From: AC-32 sp963715575
GTDB lineage: Bacteria; Actinomycetota; Thermoleophilia; Gaiellales; Gaiellaceae
Reading direction: 5' to 3'
Assembly (NCBI GenBank): GCA_963715575.1
Contig: OY970250.1
Span: 124,001-188,000, forward strand
Length of the DNA stretch: 64,000 nucleotides
In this document: positions 1 through 8,079 of the stretch, piece by piece
Layout: every line of letters begins with the position of its first letter
Numbering within the stretch: the stretch's first letter is position 1
Notes under the pieces: model-generated
Told to the model about the DNA's origin: nothing
Database searches by the model: none
The model's input: the letters and a program-made list of their open reading frames with translations, nothing else
Made by a program: the position numbers and the translations under genes

Positions 1-200
1 CCGTTGGCGTCCTTGAGCAGATGCGACAGCCGCTCGGCGAGCCTGCCGACGTCGGCGTCGGCGTCCTCGACCTCGCGGGCCCGCATCCGCAGGACGGGGT
101 CTGGGTACTGCCGAACCTGTGCGAGCGCGAGCTGTCGCCGCGCCTCGGCCTCGGGGTCGAGCTTCTGGTTCCGGACCTCGCCGGTTTCTTCGTCCGCCAC
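1..200 (-). CDS. def: Peptide deformylase, N-terminal part (cut by window edge)
   Basis: The first 200 bases, read on the minus strand from a GTG at 200, encode about 66 residues that look like the N-terminus of an actinobacterial peptide deformylase. After a short charged leader comes LALAQVRQYPDPVLR, the typical start of the Def fold (small residues, then the P-D-P-x-L-R turn), followed by a helix ending LSHLLKDANG, where family members continue into the GxGLAAPQ catalytic segment. That segment, and the EGCLS and HExxH motifs, lie outside the window, so the activity (removal of the N-formyl group from nascent proteins) is inferred from the N-terminus and from the position 20 bp behind priA, a common actinobacterial order. 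Confidence 0.7.
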   Translation of the reverse strand, partial: MADEETGEVRNQKLDPEAEARRQLALAQVRQYPDPVLRMRAREVEDADADVGRLAERLSHLLKDAN

Positions 201-220
201 GGCGCTGATTCTATGGAGCG

Positions 221-2143
221 TCAGAGGCTCTGCGGGTCGACGTCGACGACGGCCGTGACGCCGGCCTTCGACATCGCGGGCGCGGCCGCTGCGAGCAGCT
301 GCGCCACCCGCGCGGCGACACGCCGCGGTTCGTCCGTCTTCGAGACGAGCTGCGCCCGGTGCTTGCCGCGCAGACGCAGGAGCGGCGCCGGCCCGAGCGC
401 CTCGGCGCCGAGGCCCGCCTTCAGCTCCTCCAGCAGCGCCGCCGGCCCGCGCTCGTCCGGCCCCGTCGCGACCACGCGGACGAGGTGACGGAAGGGCGGG
501 TAGCCGAGCTCGCGCCGCCGCCCCAGCTCGTCGGCCAGGAAGCGCGGCACGTCGTGGTTGGCGGCGAGCGCGAGCGGCCGCGCGTCGGGCTGGAACGTCT
601 GGACGAGCACCCGCCCGGGAGCGTCGCGGCCGCTGCGGCCGGCGAGCTGGGTGACGAGCTGGAACGTCCGCTCCTCGGCGCGGAAGTCGGGCAGGCCGAG
701 CCCGGTGTCGGCGTCCACAACCGCTGCCAGCTCGACCCCGGCGAAGTGGTGGCCCTTGGCGACCATCTGCGTCCCGAGCAGCACGGCACGGTCGGTCTCG
801 CGAAAGCGTCGCAGTGCGCCGGCCAGCTCCTCGGAATTCGCGGCGGTGTCCGCATCGAGGCGGATCAGCTCGAGCTCGGGAACCCTGGCGGCAAGCTCGC
901 GCTCCAACCGCTGAGTGCCCGCCCCGATCCTGGCGATCTCCGTCGAGCGGCAGACCGGGCACTCGTCCGGCTCGGGCTCGACGTGGCCGCAGTGGTGGCA
1001 GTGCAGACGCTCGTCGCGATGCAGCACGAGCGCCACGTCGCAGAGCGGACAACGGAAGGTCGTCCCGCAGGCGCGGCAGTGCAGCGCGGGAGCGACGCCA
1101 CGCCGATTGAGAAGCAGGATCGCCTTGCCGCCGTTCTCTGCGATCCGCCCGAGCTCGGCGAGCAGCGGCCCCGAAAGCGGGTACCCGGCCTCACGGCGCA
1201 GGTCGACGACACGCACCGGCGGCAGCTTCGCGCCGAGCCGCTCGCGCAGCTCGAGTCGCTCCAGCCGCTCCCAGCTTTCGGGCCGCGGCGTTGCGCTTCC
1301 GTACAGCGCCACGGCACGCTCGAGCGCGGCGCGCTTCGCCGCGACCGTGCGCGCGTCGTAGCGCGGGTCGGACTCCTGCTTGTACGACGGGTCGTGCTCC
1401 TCGTCGACGCAGATCAGCCCGACGTCGTTCATCGGCGCGAAGATCGCGGAGCGCGCGCCGACCACGACGCGGGCGTCGCCGCTCGCGATCCGCTCGCGCT
1501 CGTCGCGGCGCTCGGCATCGGTCAGGCCCGAGTGCAGGATCGCGACCGAATCGCCGAAGCGGGCACGGAAGCGGCCGACCGTCTGCGGCGCCAGCGCGAT
1601 CTCCGGCACGAGCACGATCGTCCCGAGCCCGCGCTCGAGCGCGGCCGCCGCCGCCTGGAGGTAGACCTCGGTCTTGCCGCTGCCGGTCGGCCCGTAGAGC
1701 AGGAAGTGGCCGCCGCCCGCATCCAGCGCCCCGACGACCGCCTCTACAGCCGCGACCTGGTCGTCGCTCAGCCGCTCCGGCGCGGCCTCGCCCTCGAGCG
1801 ACTGCCGCTCGCCCGGCGGCGCCTGCTCCTTGCGCCTGGCCGGCCGCACCGGCGCGACCAGCTCGAGCGCGCGGGCCGGGGTTGAGCCGTAGTACTCGGC
1901 GAGCCAGAGCGCGAGATCCACGAGCACCGGCGGCAGCTCGTGCACCACCTTCTCCACCGGCCGAGCGTCGACGCCATCGGGCGGCGCCTCGACGACGTCC
2001 ACCACCACCCCACGCTTGCGGCCGCGCCCGAACGGAACCGAGACGACTGCCCCCTTGCCGGCGCCGTCCGGTAGCTCGTAGGTGAACTCGCGCCCGCCGA
2101 GGGCGCGCGTGGTGACGAGCGGGACTACGGTGCCGTAGGTCAG
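221..2143 (-). CDS. priA: Primosomal protein N' (PriA helicase-like)
   Basis: Replication restart protein that loads the replisome at stalled forks. Visible parts: an N-terminal 3'-DNA-binding region (PLVTTRALGGREFTYELPDG), Walker A LLYGPTGSGKTEVYL, a DEEH box (CVDEEHDPSYKQ), and a zinc-binding insert with four CxxC pairs (CRACG, CPLC, CHHC, CPVC), then the helicase C-terminal lobe. Starting at the GTG at 2008 would delete the DNA-binding domain; the reading frame continues upstream with recognisable PriA sequence but has no ATG, GTG or TTG before the stop codon of the upstream transporter gene. A CTG at 2143 (giving 640 residues) is the only reasonable start I see, 10 nt after that stop. Many actinobacterial PriA proteins have degenerate helicase motifs; here Walker A and DEEH look intact. 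Confidence 0.88.
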   Translation of the reverse strand: MTYGTVVPLVTTRALGGREFTYELPDGAGKGAVVSVPFGRGRKRGVVVDVVEAPPDGVDARPVEKVVHELPPVLVDLALWLAEYYGSTPARALELVAPVRPARRKEQAPPGERQSLEGEAAPERLSDDQVAAVEAVVGALDAGGGHFLLYGPTGSGKTEVYLQAAAAALERGLGTIVLVPEIALAPQTVGRFRARFGDSVAILHSGLTDAERRDERERIASGDARVVVGARSAIFAPMNDVGLICVDEEHDPSYKQESDPRYDARTVAAKRAALERAVALYGSATPRPESWERLERLELRERLGAKLPPVRVVDLRREAGYPLSGPLLAELGRIAENGGKAILLLNRRGVAPALHCRACGTTFRCPLCDVALVLHRDERLHCHHCGHVEPEPDECPVCRSTEIARIGAGTQRLERELAARVPELELIRLDADTAANSEELAGALRRFRETDRAVLLGTQMVAKGHHFAGVELAAVVDADTGLGLPDFRAEERTFQLVTQLAGRSGRDAPGRVLVQTFQPDARPLALAANHDVPRFLADELGRRRELGYPPFRHLVRVVATGPDERGPAALLEELKAGLGAEALGPAPLLRLRGKHRAQLVSKTDEPRRVAARVAQLLAAAAPAMSKAGVTAVVDVDPQSL

Positions 2144-2153
2144 GCCGCCGAGA

Positions 2154-2984
2154 CTAGACGCCCGCCGCGACGAGGACGAAGTCCGTCGCGAACCCGAGCG
2201 TCAGCCCGAGCAGCAGGCCCCACGCGGTGATCGTCTTGCTCGAGAAGAGCCGGCACACGTTCAGCAGTTCCATCACGACGTAAAGGATCGAGCCCGCCGC
2301 GAGCGAGAGGAAGACGATCGAGACGGCCGTCGACGTCCACGCCTGCCCGACGATCGTGCCGAAGAAGGTCGGGAAGCCGCCGATCACGCCCAGCAGCGCG
2401 AGGAAGCGCCAGCTCGGCCGCTCGGCGTCGCCGGACAGCGGGGCGACGATCCCGAAGCCCTCGGTCGCGTTGTGCAGGCCGAAGCCGATCACGAGCACGT
2501 AGGCGAGGCTGAGGTTGTCGAGGGCGGCCGCCTGCCCGATCGCCAGGCCCTCGGAGAAGTTGTGCAGGCCGATCCCGGTGGCGATGAAGAGCGCGAGCCA
2601 GCGCGCAGGCGTCAGGCCCGTGAAGTGCGAGCGCTCGAGCTCCGTGGCCGAGGCGGCACCCGGGCCGAGAAAGCTCTTTCGGCGGCGCGCCTTCATCCAC
2701 GAGTCGTAGTAGACGAGGCTGAGCAGGCCGAGCGCGAAGCCGCCGAACGAGAGGGCCGCGTAGCCGCTGAACTGCCCCCAGTCGCGGGCGTTGAGCGCAT
2801 CCTCGACCGGCTCGATCGCCTCCGTGAGCACGTCCCAGAGCAGGAAGAGCAGGATCCCGGTGGCCGTCGCGCTGAGGAAGGCCTTGAAGCTCTGCCCGAC
2901 ATCGTGCAGCCGGCCCATGGGCAGGCCGATGAAGATCGTCGCCCCCGCGACCAGGCCGAGCAGCAGGATGTGTCCGGTGGACAT
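2154..2984 (-). CDS. ZIP-family divalent metal transporter
   Basis: A 276-residue polytopic membrane protein with about eight hydrophobic segments. The two ZIP signature helices are present as HNFSEGLAIG and HNATEGFGI; their His/Glu residues form the binuclear metal site in ZIP importers of zinc, iron or manganese. A short charged loop (KARRRKSFLGPG) separates the first three helices from the rest, as in other ZIP proteins. It is divergent from a DtxR-family metal-responsive regulator, with a palindrome between the two genes, which suggests metal-dependent repression of uptake. The preferred metal cannot be read from sequence. A TACGGT hexamer lies 9 nt before the ATG. Confidence 0.9.
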   Translation of the reverse strand: MSTGHILLLGLVAGATIFIGLPMGRLHDVGQSFKAFLSATATGILLFLLWDVLTEAIEPVEDALNARDWGQFSGYAALSFGGFALGLLSLVYYDSWMKARRRKSFLGPGAASATELERSHFTGLTPARWLALFIATGIGLHNFSEGLAIGQAAALDNLSLAYVLVIGFGLHNATEGFGIVAPLSGDAERPSWRFLALLGVIGGFPTFFGTIVGQAWTSTAVSIVFLSLAAGSILYVVMELLNVCRLFSSKTITAWGLLLGLTLGFATDFVLVAAGV

Positions 2985-3009
2985 GCGACGGCGACCGTAG
3001 CAGTTTTCT

Positions 3010-3025
3010 GTAAGGGTGCCCTTAC
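3010..3025. promoter_or_regulatory. Candidate DtxR-family operator (perfect palindrome)
   Basis: GTAAGGGTGCCCTTAC is a perfect inverted repeat with 7-bp arms and a 2-bp centre. It lies between the divergent ZIP transporter (start 2984) and the metal-responsive regulator (start 3052). With -10 hexamers at 2994-2999 (minus strand, TACGGT) and 3039-3044 (plus strand, TAGAGT), a 17-bp spacer puts both -35 regions inside the palindrome, so one bound dimer could repress both genes. Known DtxR/IdeR/MntR boxes are palindromes of similar size and layout. Binding itself is inference. Confidence 0.65.
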
Positions 3026-3051
3026 AACTAGCCGGGAGTAGAGTTCCCGCC

Positions 3052-3735
3052 GTGGCGCAGGGACATTCGGTCGACGAGTACTTGGAGACGATCTACTTCC
3101 TCGCCTTCCCGATCGGCGAGTACCGGCCGCAGACCCAGGGCTCGCCGACGCTGGCCTCCCGCGTGGCCGAGATGCTCGGCGTCTCTCGCGCCTCGGCCGG
3201 GGAGATGCTGAAGCGCCTCGAGGCGGAGGGGCTCGTCGAGCGGGGCGAGCAGAAGGAGGCGATCCTGACCGCGGCCGGCCGCGAGCGGGCCGAGCAGGTC
3301 GTCCGCAAGCACCGGATCGTCGAGCGGCTGCTGACCGACTTCATGGGCTACACGCCCGCCGAGGCCCACGTGCACGCCGACGAGATCGGCGAGAGCTTCA
3401 GCGACGAGATGATCGAGCGCGTCAGCGAGAAGCTGGGGAACCCCGACCGCTGCCCGCACGGCTGGCCGGTCGACACCGACTTCGAACAGGCCGAGAACCG
3501 CGAGCTCGCCCCGCTCGCCGACCTCGAGGCCGGGACGCGTGCCGAGATCGTCCGCCTCGCCGAGCACGACGGCAAGCTGCTGCACTGGTTCTACGACCAG
3601 GGCTTCGTCCCGGGGGCCTCCGTCGAGGTGCGCGAGACGCAGCCGGCGGCCGAGCAGCTCACAGTGCGCCTCAACGGGGACGAGCAGACGATCGCCGAGA
3701 AGGCCGCCGCCGGCCTGTTCGTGCGACCCGCTTGA
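3052..3735 (+). CDS. DtxR/MntR-family metal-dependent transcriptional regulator
   Basis: A 227-residue regulator. Residues 1-75 form a winged helix (SVDEYLETIYFL, then ASRVAEMLGVSRASAGEMLKRL). The middle is a metal-binding dimerization domain (EAHVHADEIGESFSDEMIERV, followed by CPHGWPV, a Cys-containing ligand loop typical of the family). The C-terminus is an SH3-like FeoA domain (LHWFYDQGFVPGASVEV). I chose GTG 3052: the upstream in-frame GTG at 3016 lies inside the palindromic operator, and TAGAGT at 3039-3044 is placed for a leaderless transcript starting at 3052. It probably senses Mn or Fe and represses itself and the divergent ZIP transporter. The deacetylase gene overlaps its stop codon. 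Confidence 0.9.
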   Translation: MAQGHSVDEYLETIYFLAFPIGEYRPQTQGSPTLASRVAEMLGVSRASAGEMLKRLEAEGLVERGEQKEAILTAAGRERAEQVVRKHRIVERLLTDFMGYTPAEAHVHADEIGESFSDEMIERVSEKLGNPDRCPHGWPVDTDFEQAENRELAPLADLEAGTRAEIVRLAEHDGKLLHWFYDQGFVPGASVEVRETQPAAEQLTVRLNGDEQTIAEKAAAGLFVRPA

Positions 3736-4322
3736 CGCGCGTCGCGCTGACCTTCGACGACGGGCCCTCGGAGTGGACTCCGGCCGTGCTCGACGTCCTG
3801 CGCGAGCACGACGCCCTCGCGACCTTCTTCCTGATCGGCGAGCGCGTCCGCGAGCGGCCGGAGACGTCGCGCCGCATCGCCGCCGACGGGCACGAGCTCG
3901 GCAGCCACACGCTCACGCACGCTCGCCTGACGGAGCTCGACCCGGCCGCGGTCCGCGCAGAGATCGAGGGCGGCGTGGACGCGGTCGAGCAGGCGACCGG
4001 CCGGCGGCCGCGGCTCTTCCGTCCACCGCGCTTCCAGCTCGACGCCCAGGTGCTCGAGGCTGTCGCAGAGCTGGGCCTGGACCCGGTGCTTGCCAACGTC
4101 GATCCCGAAGACTGGCTACCGGGCAGGGACTCGCACGCGATCTTCCGGCTCGTCCTGGCGGGTCTGCGCCCGGACGCGATCGTCGACCTCCACGACGGGG
4201 TGCCCCCACCGCCCACGAGCGCGCGAGACGACTGCGCGCCGACGGTTGAGGCGCTCGAGCACCTGCTCCTCTGCCTCCGGGCGGAAGGCTACGAGCCGGT
4301 CACGGTCTCCGCGCTGAGCTAG
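3732..4322 (+). CDS. Polysaccharide deacetylase (NodB-like)
   Basis: A 196-residue single-domain NodB-homology protein. The carbohydrate esterase 4 motifs are clear: TFDDGP (catalytic base Asp and metal Asp), SHTLTH (the two metal-ligand histidines), a RPPRF arginine motif and a late DLHDG. It would remove N-acetyl groups from a peptidoglycan- or chitin-like polymer. There is no signal peptide or transmembrane helix, so either it acts inside the cell or the start is mis-set; the TTG at 3732 overlaps the stop codon of the regulator gene, which supports coupling. Its TAG stop shares a CTAG with the metK stop on the other strand. Confidence 0.88.
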   Translation: MTRVALTFDDGPSEWTPAVLDVLREHDALATFFLIGERVRERPETSRRIAADGHELGSHTLTHARLTELDPAAVRAEIEGGVDAVEQATGRRPRLFRPPRFQLDAQVLEAVAELGLDPVLANVDPEDWLPGRDSHAIFRLVLAGLRPDAIVDLHDGVPPPPTSARDDCAPTVEALEHLLLCLRAEGYEPVTVSALS

Positions 4323-5569
4323 ACGGCCGCGGCGTCGTTGACGCCCGCTGCCGCCCGAAGCGCGCCGGCCTTGTCGGTCCGCTCCCACGTGAAGTCGTGC
4401 TCGTCGCGGCCGAAGTGGCCGTACGCGGCGGTCTTCGCGTAGATCGGGCGGCGCAGGTCGAGGTCGCGCAGGATCGCGGCCGGGCGCAGGTCGAAGTGCT
4501 CCTTGATCAGCTCCTCGATCCGCGGCACGGGCACGTGCTCGGTGCCGAACGTCCGCACCGCGATCGAGACCGGGTGCGCGACGCCGATCGCGTAGGCGAC
4601 GTTGACCTCGCAGCGGTCGGCGAGCTCCGCGGCGACGAGGTTCTTCGCCACGTAGCGCGCGGCGTAGGCGGCCGAGCGGTCGACCTTGGTCGGGTCCTTG
4701 CCCGAGAAGGCGCCGCCGCCGTGACGGGCCGCGCCGCCATAGGTGTCGACGATGATCTTGCGCCCGGTCAGGCCGGTGTCGCCCATCGGCCCGCCGATCA
4801 CGAACTTGCCGGTCGGGTTGACGTAGACGAAGTCGCGATCGCCGAGGCGTTTCTCCTCGTAGAGCTCGCGTGGCAGGATCGGGTGCAGGACGCGCTCGAT
4901 CAGATCGGGCTTGATCAGCGTCTCCGCGTCACAGCCCTCGGCGTGCTGCGTCGAGATCAGGATCCGCTCGATCTCGACCGGCCGCTGGCGTCCGGCCTCG
5001 TCGACCTCGTACCGAACGGTCACCTGCGCCTTGCCGTCGGGCCGCAGGTAGGGCAGCTCGCCGACCTTGCGCACCTCGGCGAGCCGCTTGGCGATCTTGT
5101 GCGCGAGCATGATCGGCAGCGGCATCAGCTCGGGCGTCTCGTTGGAGGCGTAGCCGAACATCATCCCCTGGTCGCCGGCGCCCTCGCGATCGAGCGGGTC
5201 GTCGTCGGCCGGGTCGTGCTGGGCCTCGTAGGAGTTGTCCACGCCCTGCGCGATGTCGGGCGACTGCTCGTCGAGCGCGACGACCACGCCGCAGGTGTGC
5301 GCGTCGAAGCCCCACTCGGAGTGCGTGTAACCGATCTCGGCGATCTTCTTGCGCACGAGCGCCGGGATGTCGACGTAGGTCTCGGTCGTGATCTCTCCGG
5401 CCACGACGACGAGGCCGGTGGTGATCAGCGTCTCGCAGGCGACGCGGCCGGTCGGGTCGTCCTTGAGCACGGCGTCGAGCACCGTGTCCGAGACCTGGTC
5501 CGCGACCTTGTCCGGGTGGCCCTCGGTGACCGACTCCGAGGTGAAGAGGAATTCGCGTGGTGCAGCCAT
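4319..5569 (-). CDS. metK: S-adenosylmethionine synthase
   Basis: Makes SAM from ATP and methionine. The 416-residue protein shows family hallmarks: FTSESVTEGHPDK at the N-terminus, GAGDQGMMFGYA (the ATP-binding hexapeptide region), and GGGAFSGKDPTKVDRS (the glycine-rich phosphate loop). The ATG at 5569 (AAPREFLFTSES) is preferred over a TTG at 5581 that adds four residues, because the family normally starts just before FTSES. It is 14 nt downstream of the DUF3352 lipoprotein gene and probably co-transcribed with it. No SAM riboswitch is seen. Confidence 0.97.
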   Translation of the reverse strand: MAAPREFLFTSESVTEGHPDKVADQVSDTVLDAVLKDDPTGRVACETLITTGLVVVAGEITTETYVDIPALVRKKIAEIGYTHSEWGFDAHTCGVVVALDEQSPDIAQGVDNSYEAQHDPADDDPLDREGAGDQGMMFGYASNETPELMPLPIMLAHKIAKRLAEVRKVGELPYLRPDGKAQVTVRYEVDEAGRQRPVEIERILISTQHAEGCDAETLIKPDLIERVLHPILPRELYEEKRLGDRDFVYVNPTGKFVIGGPMGDTGLTGRKIIVDTYGGAARHGGGAFSGKDPTKVDRSAAYAARYVAKNLVAAELADRCEVNVAYAIGVAHPVSIAVRTFGTEHVPVPRIEELIKEHFDLRPAAILRDLDLRRPIYAKTAAYGHFGRDEHDFTWERTDKAGALRAAAGVNDAAAV

Positions 5570-5583
5570 TTCGGCGGGCAAGG

Positions 5584-7032
5584 CTACTTGATCTCGAGGA
5601 AGGCGTCGAAGGTGCGCGTTTCGCCCGAGACGTTCGTCCAGGCGAGGAAAGAGCGCAGCGGCCGGAGGTTCTCGGTCGTCGAGCTCGGCAGGCTCTGGCC
5701 TGCAAGGCCGGCGAAGCCCTCGAGCAGCGGCAGCGCGTCCTTCAGGTCGATGTAGATCACCCCGCCGGACGAGTCGGGCATCCCGGCCGCGTCCTGCGCC
5801 TGCTTGAAGTCGTCGCTGTCCGGAAGGTGGTCGCCCTCGCCGTAGTCGGCGATCCCGCTGACGCCGCTCGTGATCAGCACCTTGCCGTCGACGCTGCCGT
5901 AGTGGATTGCGAACTGGCCGAGGTTGACGGTCTTGACCGGGTGGCCGCCCTGGGTGCCGGGCTCGACCTGGCCGCCGGATTCCTCGGCGAGCTTGGCGGC
6001 GAGCTTGTCGAGCGTGGCGAGCGCCGCACTGTGGTTTTTCGGATCGAGTGCGAGCGTCAGCTCCGGAATCCCCGCGCCCGGCCGCGCGTAGAAGGCGACC
6101 TCGCCGCCCAGCAGGGTGAGCACCTGGTCGAGCGTCACGCCGTACTCCTGCTCGAACTTGGCGATCGCTGCGGCCGCCTGCGGGTTCGACTTCAGCTTGC
6201 CAAGCTGGTCGGTCGTGCCCTGCCCGGTGAAGTCGAGCAAGGCGAAGGCATCGCCGGGGACGCCGGCGATCAGCGCCGAGGCGAAGTCACCGCCGCCGGG
6301 ACCGCCGTTCGAGGCGCCGCGGATGCGCACGCCGTCGTCCTCGGCGCTCGCCGAGGCGGCGATGTACTTCAGCTTGTCGAGCCCGAGCGCCTCGGTGCCC
6401 GAGGCCGATGACTGGGGCACGATCGCGTTCAGCCGCTGTCCGTCGAGGTAGACCTTGGCGAGCGCGTCGCCCGGAAGCTTGTCCATCGCCTCCTTGAAGT
6501 CGGCGTCTTCCGCGAGCGGCGCGTTGCCCTCGAGCGCCCGGCCGATCGAGGCCTGGCTGTCGGACAGCGCGTACCAGCCGTTCACCTCGCGGTAGACCGC
6601 TCGGTCGCTCGAGGAATCCTTCGCGTTCAGCTTCGCCACCAGCGCCTTGAACTTGCCTGGGTCGTCGGGCTTCGTCAGCGCGACGGCCCTCGTCGACGAC
6701 TCGCTGCCGGCGCTCACGACCGCGATGTCGAGCTCGGGGCCAAGGGCCGGCTTCACGTCCGTGTCGTAGTCGACTCCCTGTGCAGAGATCTTCTGCTTGA
6801 GCTGATCCACCAGGTTGTCGCGGCCCGGGAACTTCTGCGCGAGCTCGTCGAGCTGCCGCCACTGGCTCGATCCCGTGTCGCTGTCGATCGAGACAAACGC
6901 GACCAATCCGGCCCGCACGACGCTCGCACCCGCGGGGATGGAGCCACCGGTGCTGCTGGTCTTCGAGGCACTGCCACAGCCCGCGAGGAGCGCGGCGAGG
7001 GCGAGCAACGGCAGAAGGCGGCGCATGGTCAC
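5584..7032 (-). CDS. DUF3352-type lipoprotein
   Basis: A 482-residue predicted lipoprotein. The N-terminus has a basic start, a hydrophobic stretch and a lipobox LAGC (Cys about residue 19), so the mature protein should be lipidated by the Lgt encoded at 19981-20871. The rest is soluble, with alternating VVSAG/DFKEAMDKL/AKVYLDGQRL-type segments and a C-terminal VIYIDLKDALPLLEGFAGL, resembling DUF3352 proteins of Thermoleophilia. Function unknown. The GTG at 7032 overlaps the gpsA stop (GTGA), which supports translational coupling; an ATG at 7026 is a second possible start. Confidence 0.82.
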   Translation of the reverse strand: MTMRRLLPLLALAALLAGCGSASKTSSTGGSIPAGASVVRAGLVAFVSIDSDTGSSQWRQLDELAQKFPGRDNLVDQLKQKISAQGVDYDTDVKPALGPELDIAVVSAGSESSTRAVALTKPDDPGKFKALVAKLNAKDSSSDRAVYREVNGWYALSDSQASIGRALEGNAPLAEDADFKEAMDKLPGDALAKVYLDGQRLNAIVPQSSASGTEALGLDKLKYIAASASAEDDGVRIRGASNGGPGGGDFASALIAGVPGDAFALLDFTGQGTTDQLGKLKSNPQAAAAIAKFEQEYGVTLDQVLTLLGGEVAFYARPGAGIPELTLALDPKNHSAALATLDKLAAKLAEESGGQVEPGTQGGHPVKTVNLGQFAIHYGSVDGKVLITSGVSGIADYGEGDHLPDSDDFKQAQDAAGMPDSSGGVIYIDLKDALPLLEGFAGLAGQSLPSSTTENLRPLRSFLAWTNVSGETRTFDAFLEIK

Positions 7033-7982
7033 TCCCGGGTTGGCTGGCGGCCCATCAGTCTTGCAGCTAAGTCGTTCAGATCCTGCCCGTCAAGAACGTG
7101 GCAGACGCCCTCGGTGATCGGCAGCTCGATGCCGACGCGGTGCGAGAGCGCACGCAGCACGGGCGCGGTCGTCAGCCCTTCAACCGTGCCGATCTGCGCC
7201 GCGGCCTCCTCGGGCGAGGCGCCCTGGGCGATCAGCTCGCCGGCGCGGCGGTTGCGGCCCTGGCGGCTCCAGCAGGTGACCATCAGGTCGCCCATCCCGG
7301 CGAGGCCCGAGAAGGTCTCGGCTCGGGCGCCGCACGCTTCGCCGAGGCGAGCCATCTCCGCGACACCGCGGGTGATCAGCGCGGCCTTGGCGTTGTCGCC
7401 CACCCCGAGCCCGTCGACGCCTCCCGCCGCGAGCGCGATCACGTTCTTCGCCGCGGCACAGAGCTCGACGCCGACCAGGTCGTCGTTCACGTAGACCCGG
7501 AAGGCCATCGAGTTGACCGCCTGCTGCAACTCCTCGGCGAGGTTCGCGTCCGTGCTCGCGATCACCGCCGCCGCCGGGAGGCCGTCCGCGATCTCCTCGG
7601 CGAAGTTCGGCCCGGACAGGACGGCGAAGCCGCGGCGCTCGACGCGCTCGGAGAGCCAGCCGCCGCTCTCCGGGTCGAGCCCTTTGGTCAGGCTCAGCAC
7701 CGGCGCCGCGCCGGGCAGGCTGCGCACGACCTCGGCGAAGGCCCGGCTCGGCACCGCAACCACGTGCAGGTCGGCCCCGGCCAGAGCCGGGTCGTCGACG
7801 GTCGTCGCCGCAATCCCGCTGAGGTCGGCGTTCGGCAGGTAGCGCGGGTTGCGACCGGTTTCCTCGATCGCACGCGCCTGCTCCGGGTCGCGCGCCGCGA
7901 GCATGACGTCATGTCCACGCGACGCCAGCACGCAAGCGAACGCCGTCCCCCAGGCTCCCGCACCGACGACGGCTGCGTTCAT
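7029..7982 (-). CDS. gpsA: Glycerol-3-phosphate dehydrogenase, NAD(P)+-dependent
   Basis: Reduces dihydroxyacetone phosphate to sn-glycerol-3-phosphate for phospholipid synthesis. The 317-residue protein starts with a Rossmann motif VVGAGAWGTAFA, has LSGPNFAEEI in the middle, the catalytic Lys region CAAAKNVIALAAG, and GLAGMGDLMVTCWSRQGRNR typical of GpsA. ATG 7982 is chosen: it has a Shine-Dalgarno-like GGGAGGG about 9 nt upstream and places the Rossmann strand at residue 3. It ends overlapping the lipoprotein gene by 4 nt. Confidence 0.96.
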   Translation of the reverse strand: MNAAVVGAGAWGTAFACVLASRGHDVMLAARDPEQARAIEETGRNPRYLPNADLSGIAATTVDDPALAGADLHVVAVPSRAFAEVVRSLPGAAPVLSLTKGLDPESGGWLSERVERRGFAVLSGPNFAEEIADGLPAAAVIASTDANLAEELQQAVNSMAFRVYVNDDLVGVELCAAAKNVIALAAGGVDGLGVGDNAKAALITRGVAEMARLGEACGARAETFSGLAGMGDLMVTCWSRQGRNRRAGELIAQGASPEEAAAQIGTVEGLTTAPVLRALSHRVGIELPITEGVCHVLDGQDLNDLAARLMGRQPTRE

Positions 7983-8027
7983 CCGCGCAGACCCTCCCGG
8001 CAAGCGCGTCGACCGGTCGTTTCAGAC

Positions 8028-8079
8028 GGCTGAGCGAGCAAAGCCCGCTCAGCCTGAAGTCGACAACGCCAGCGTTGTC
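8028..8079 (-). terminator. Two hairpins between der and gpsA
   Basis: Two perfect inverted repeats follow the der stop codon. GACAACGC/GCGTTGTC (8062-8079) has a 2-base centre and abuts the der stop at 8080. GGCTGAGCG/CGCTCAGCC (8028-8054) has a 9-base loop. Neither is followed by a U-tract, so they may be factor-dependent terminators, RNA-processing sites or 3'-end stabilizers rather than classical intrinsic terminators. Confidence 0.5.
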
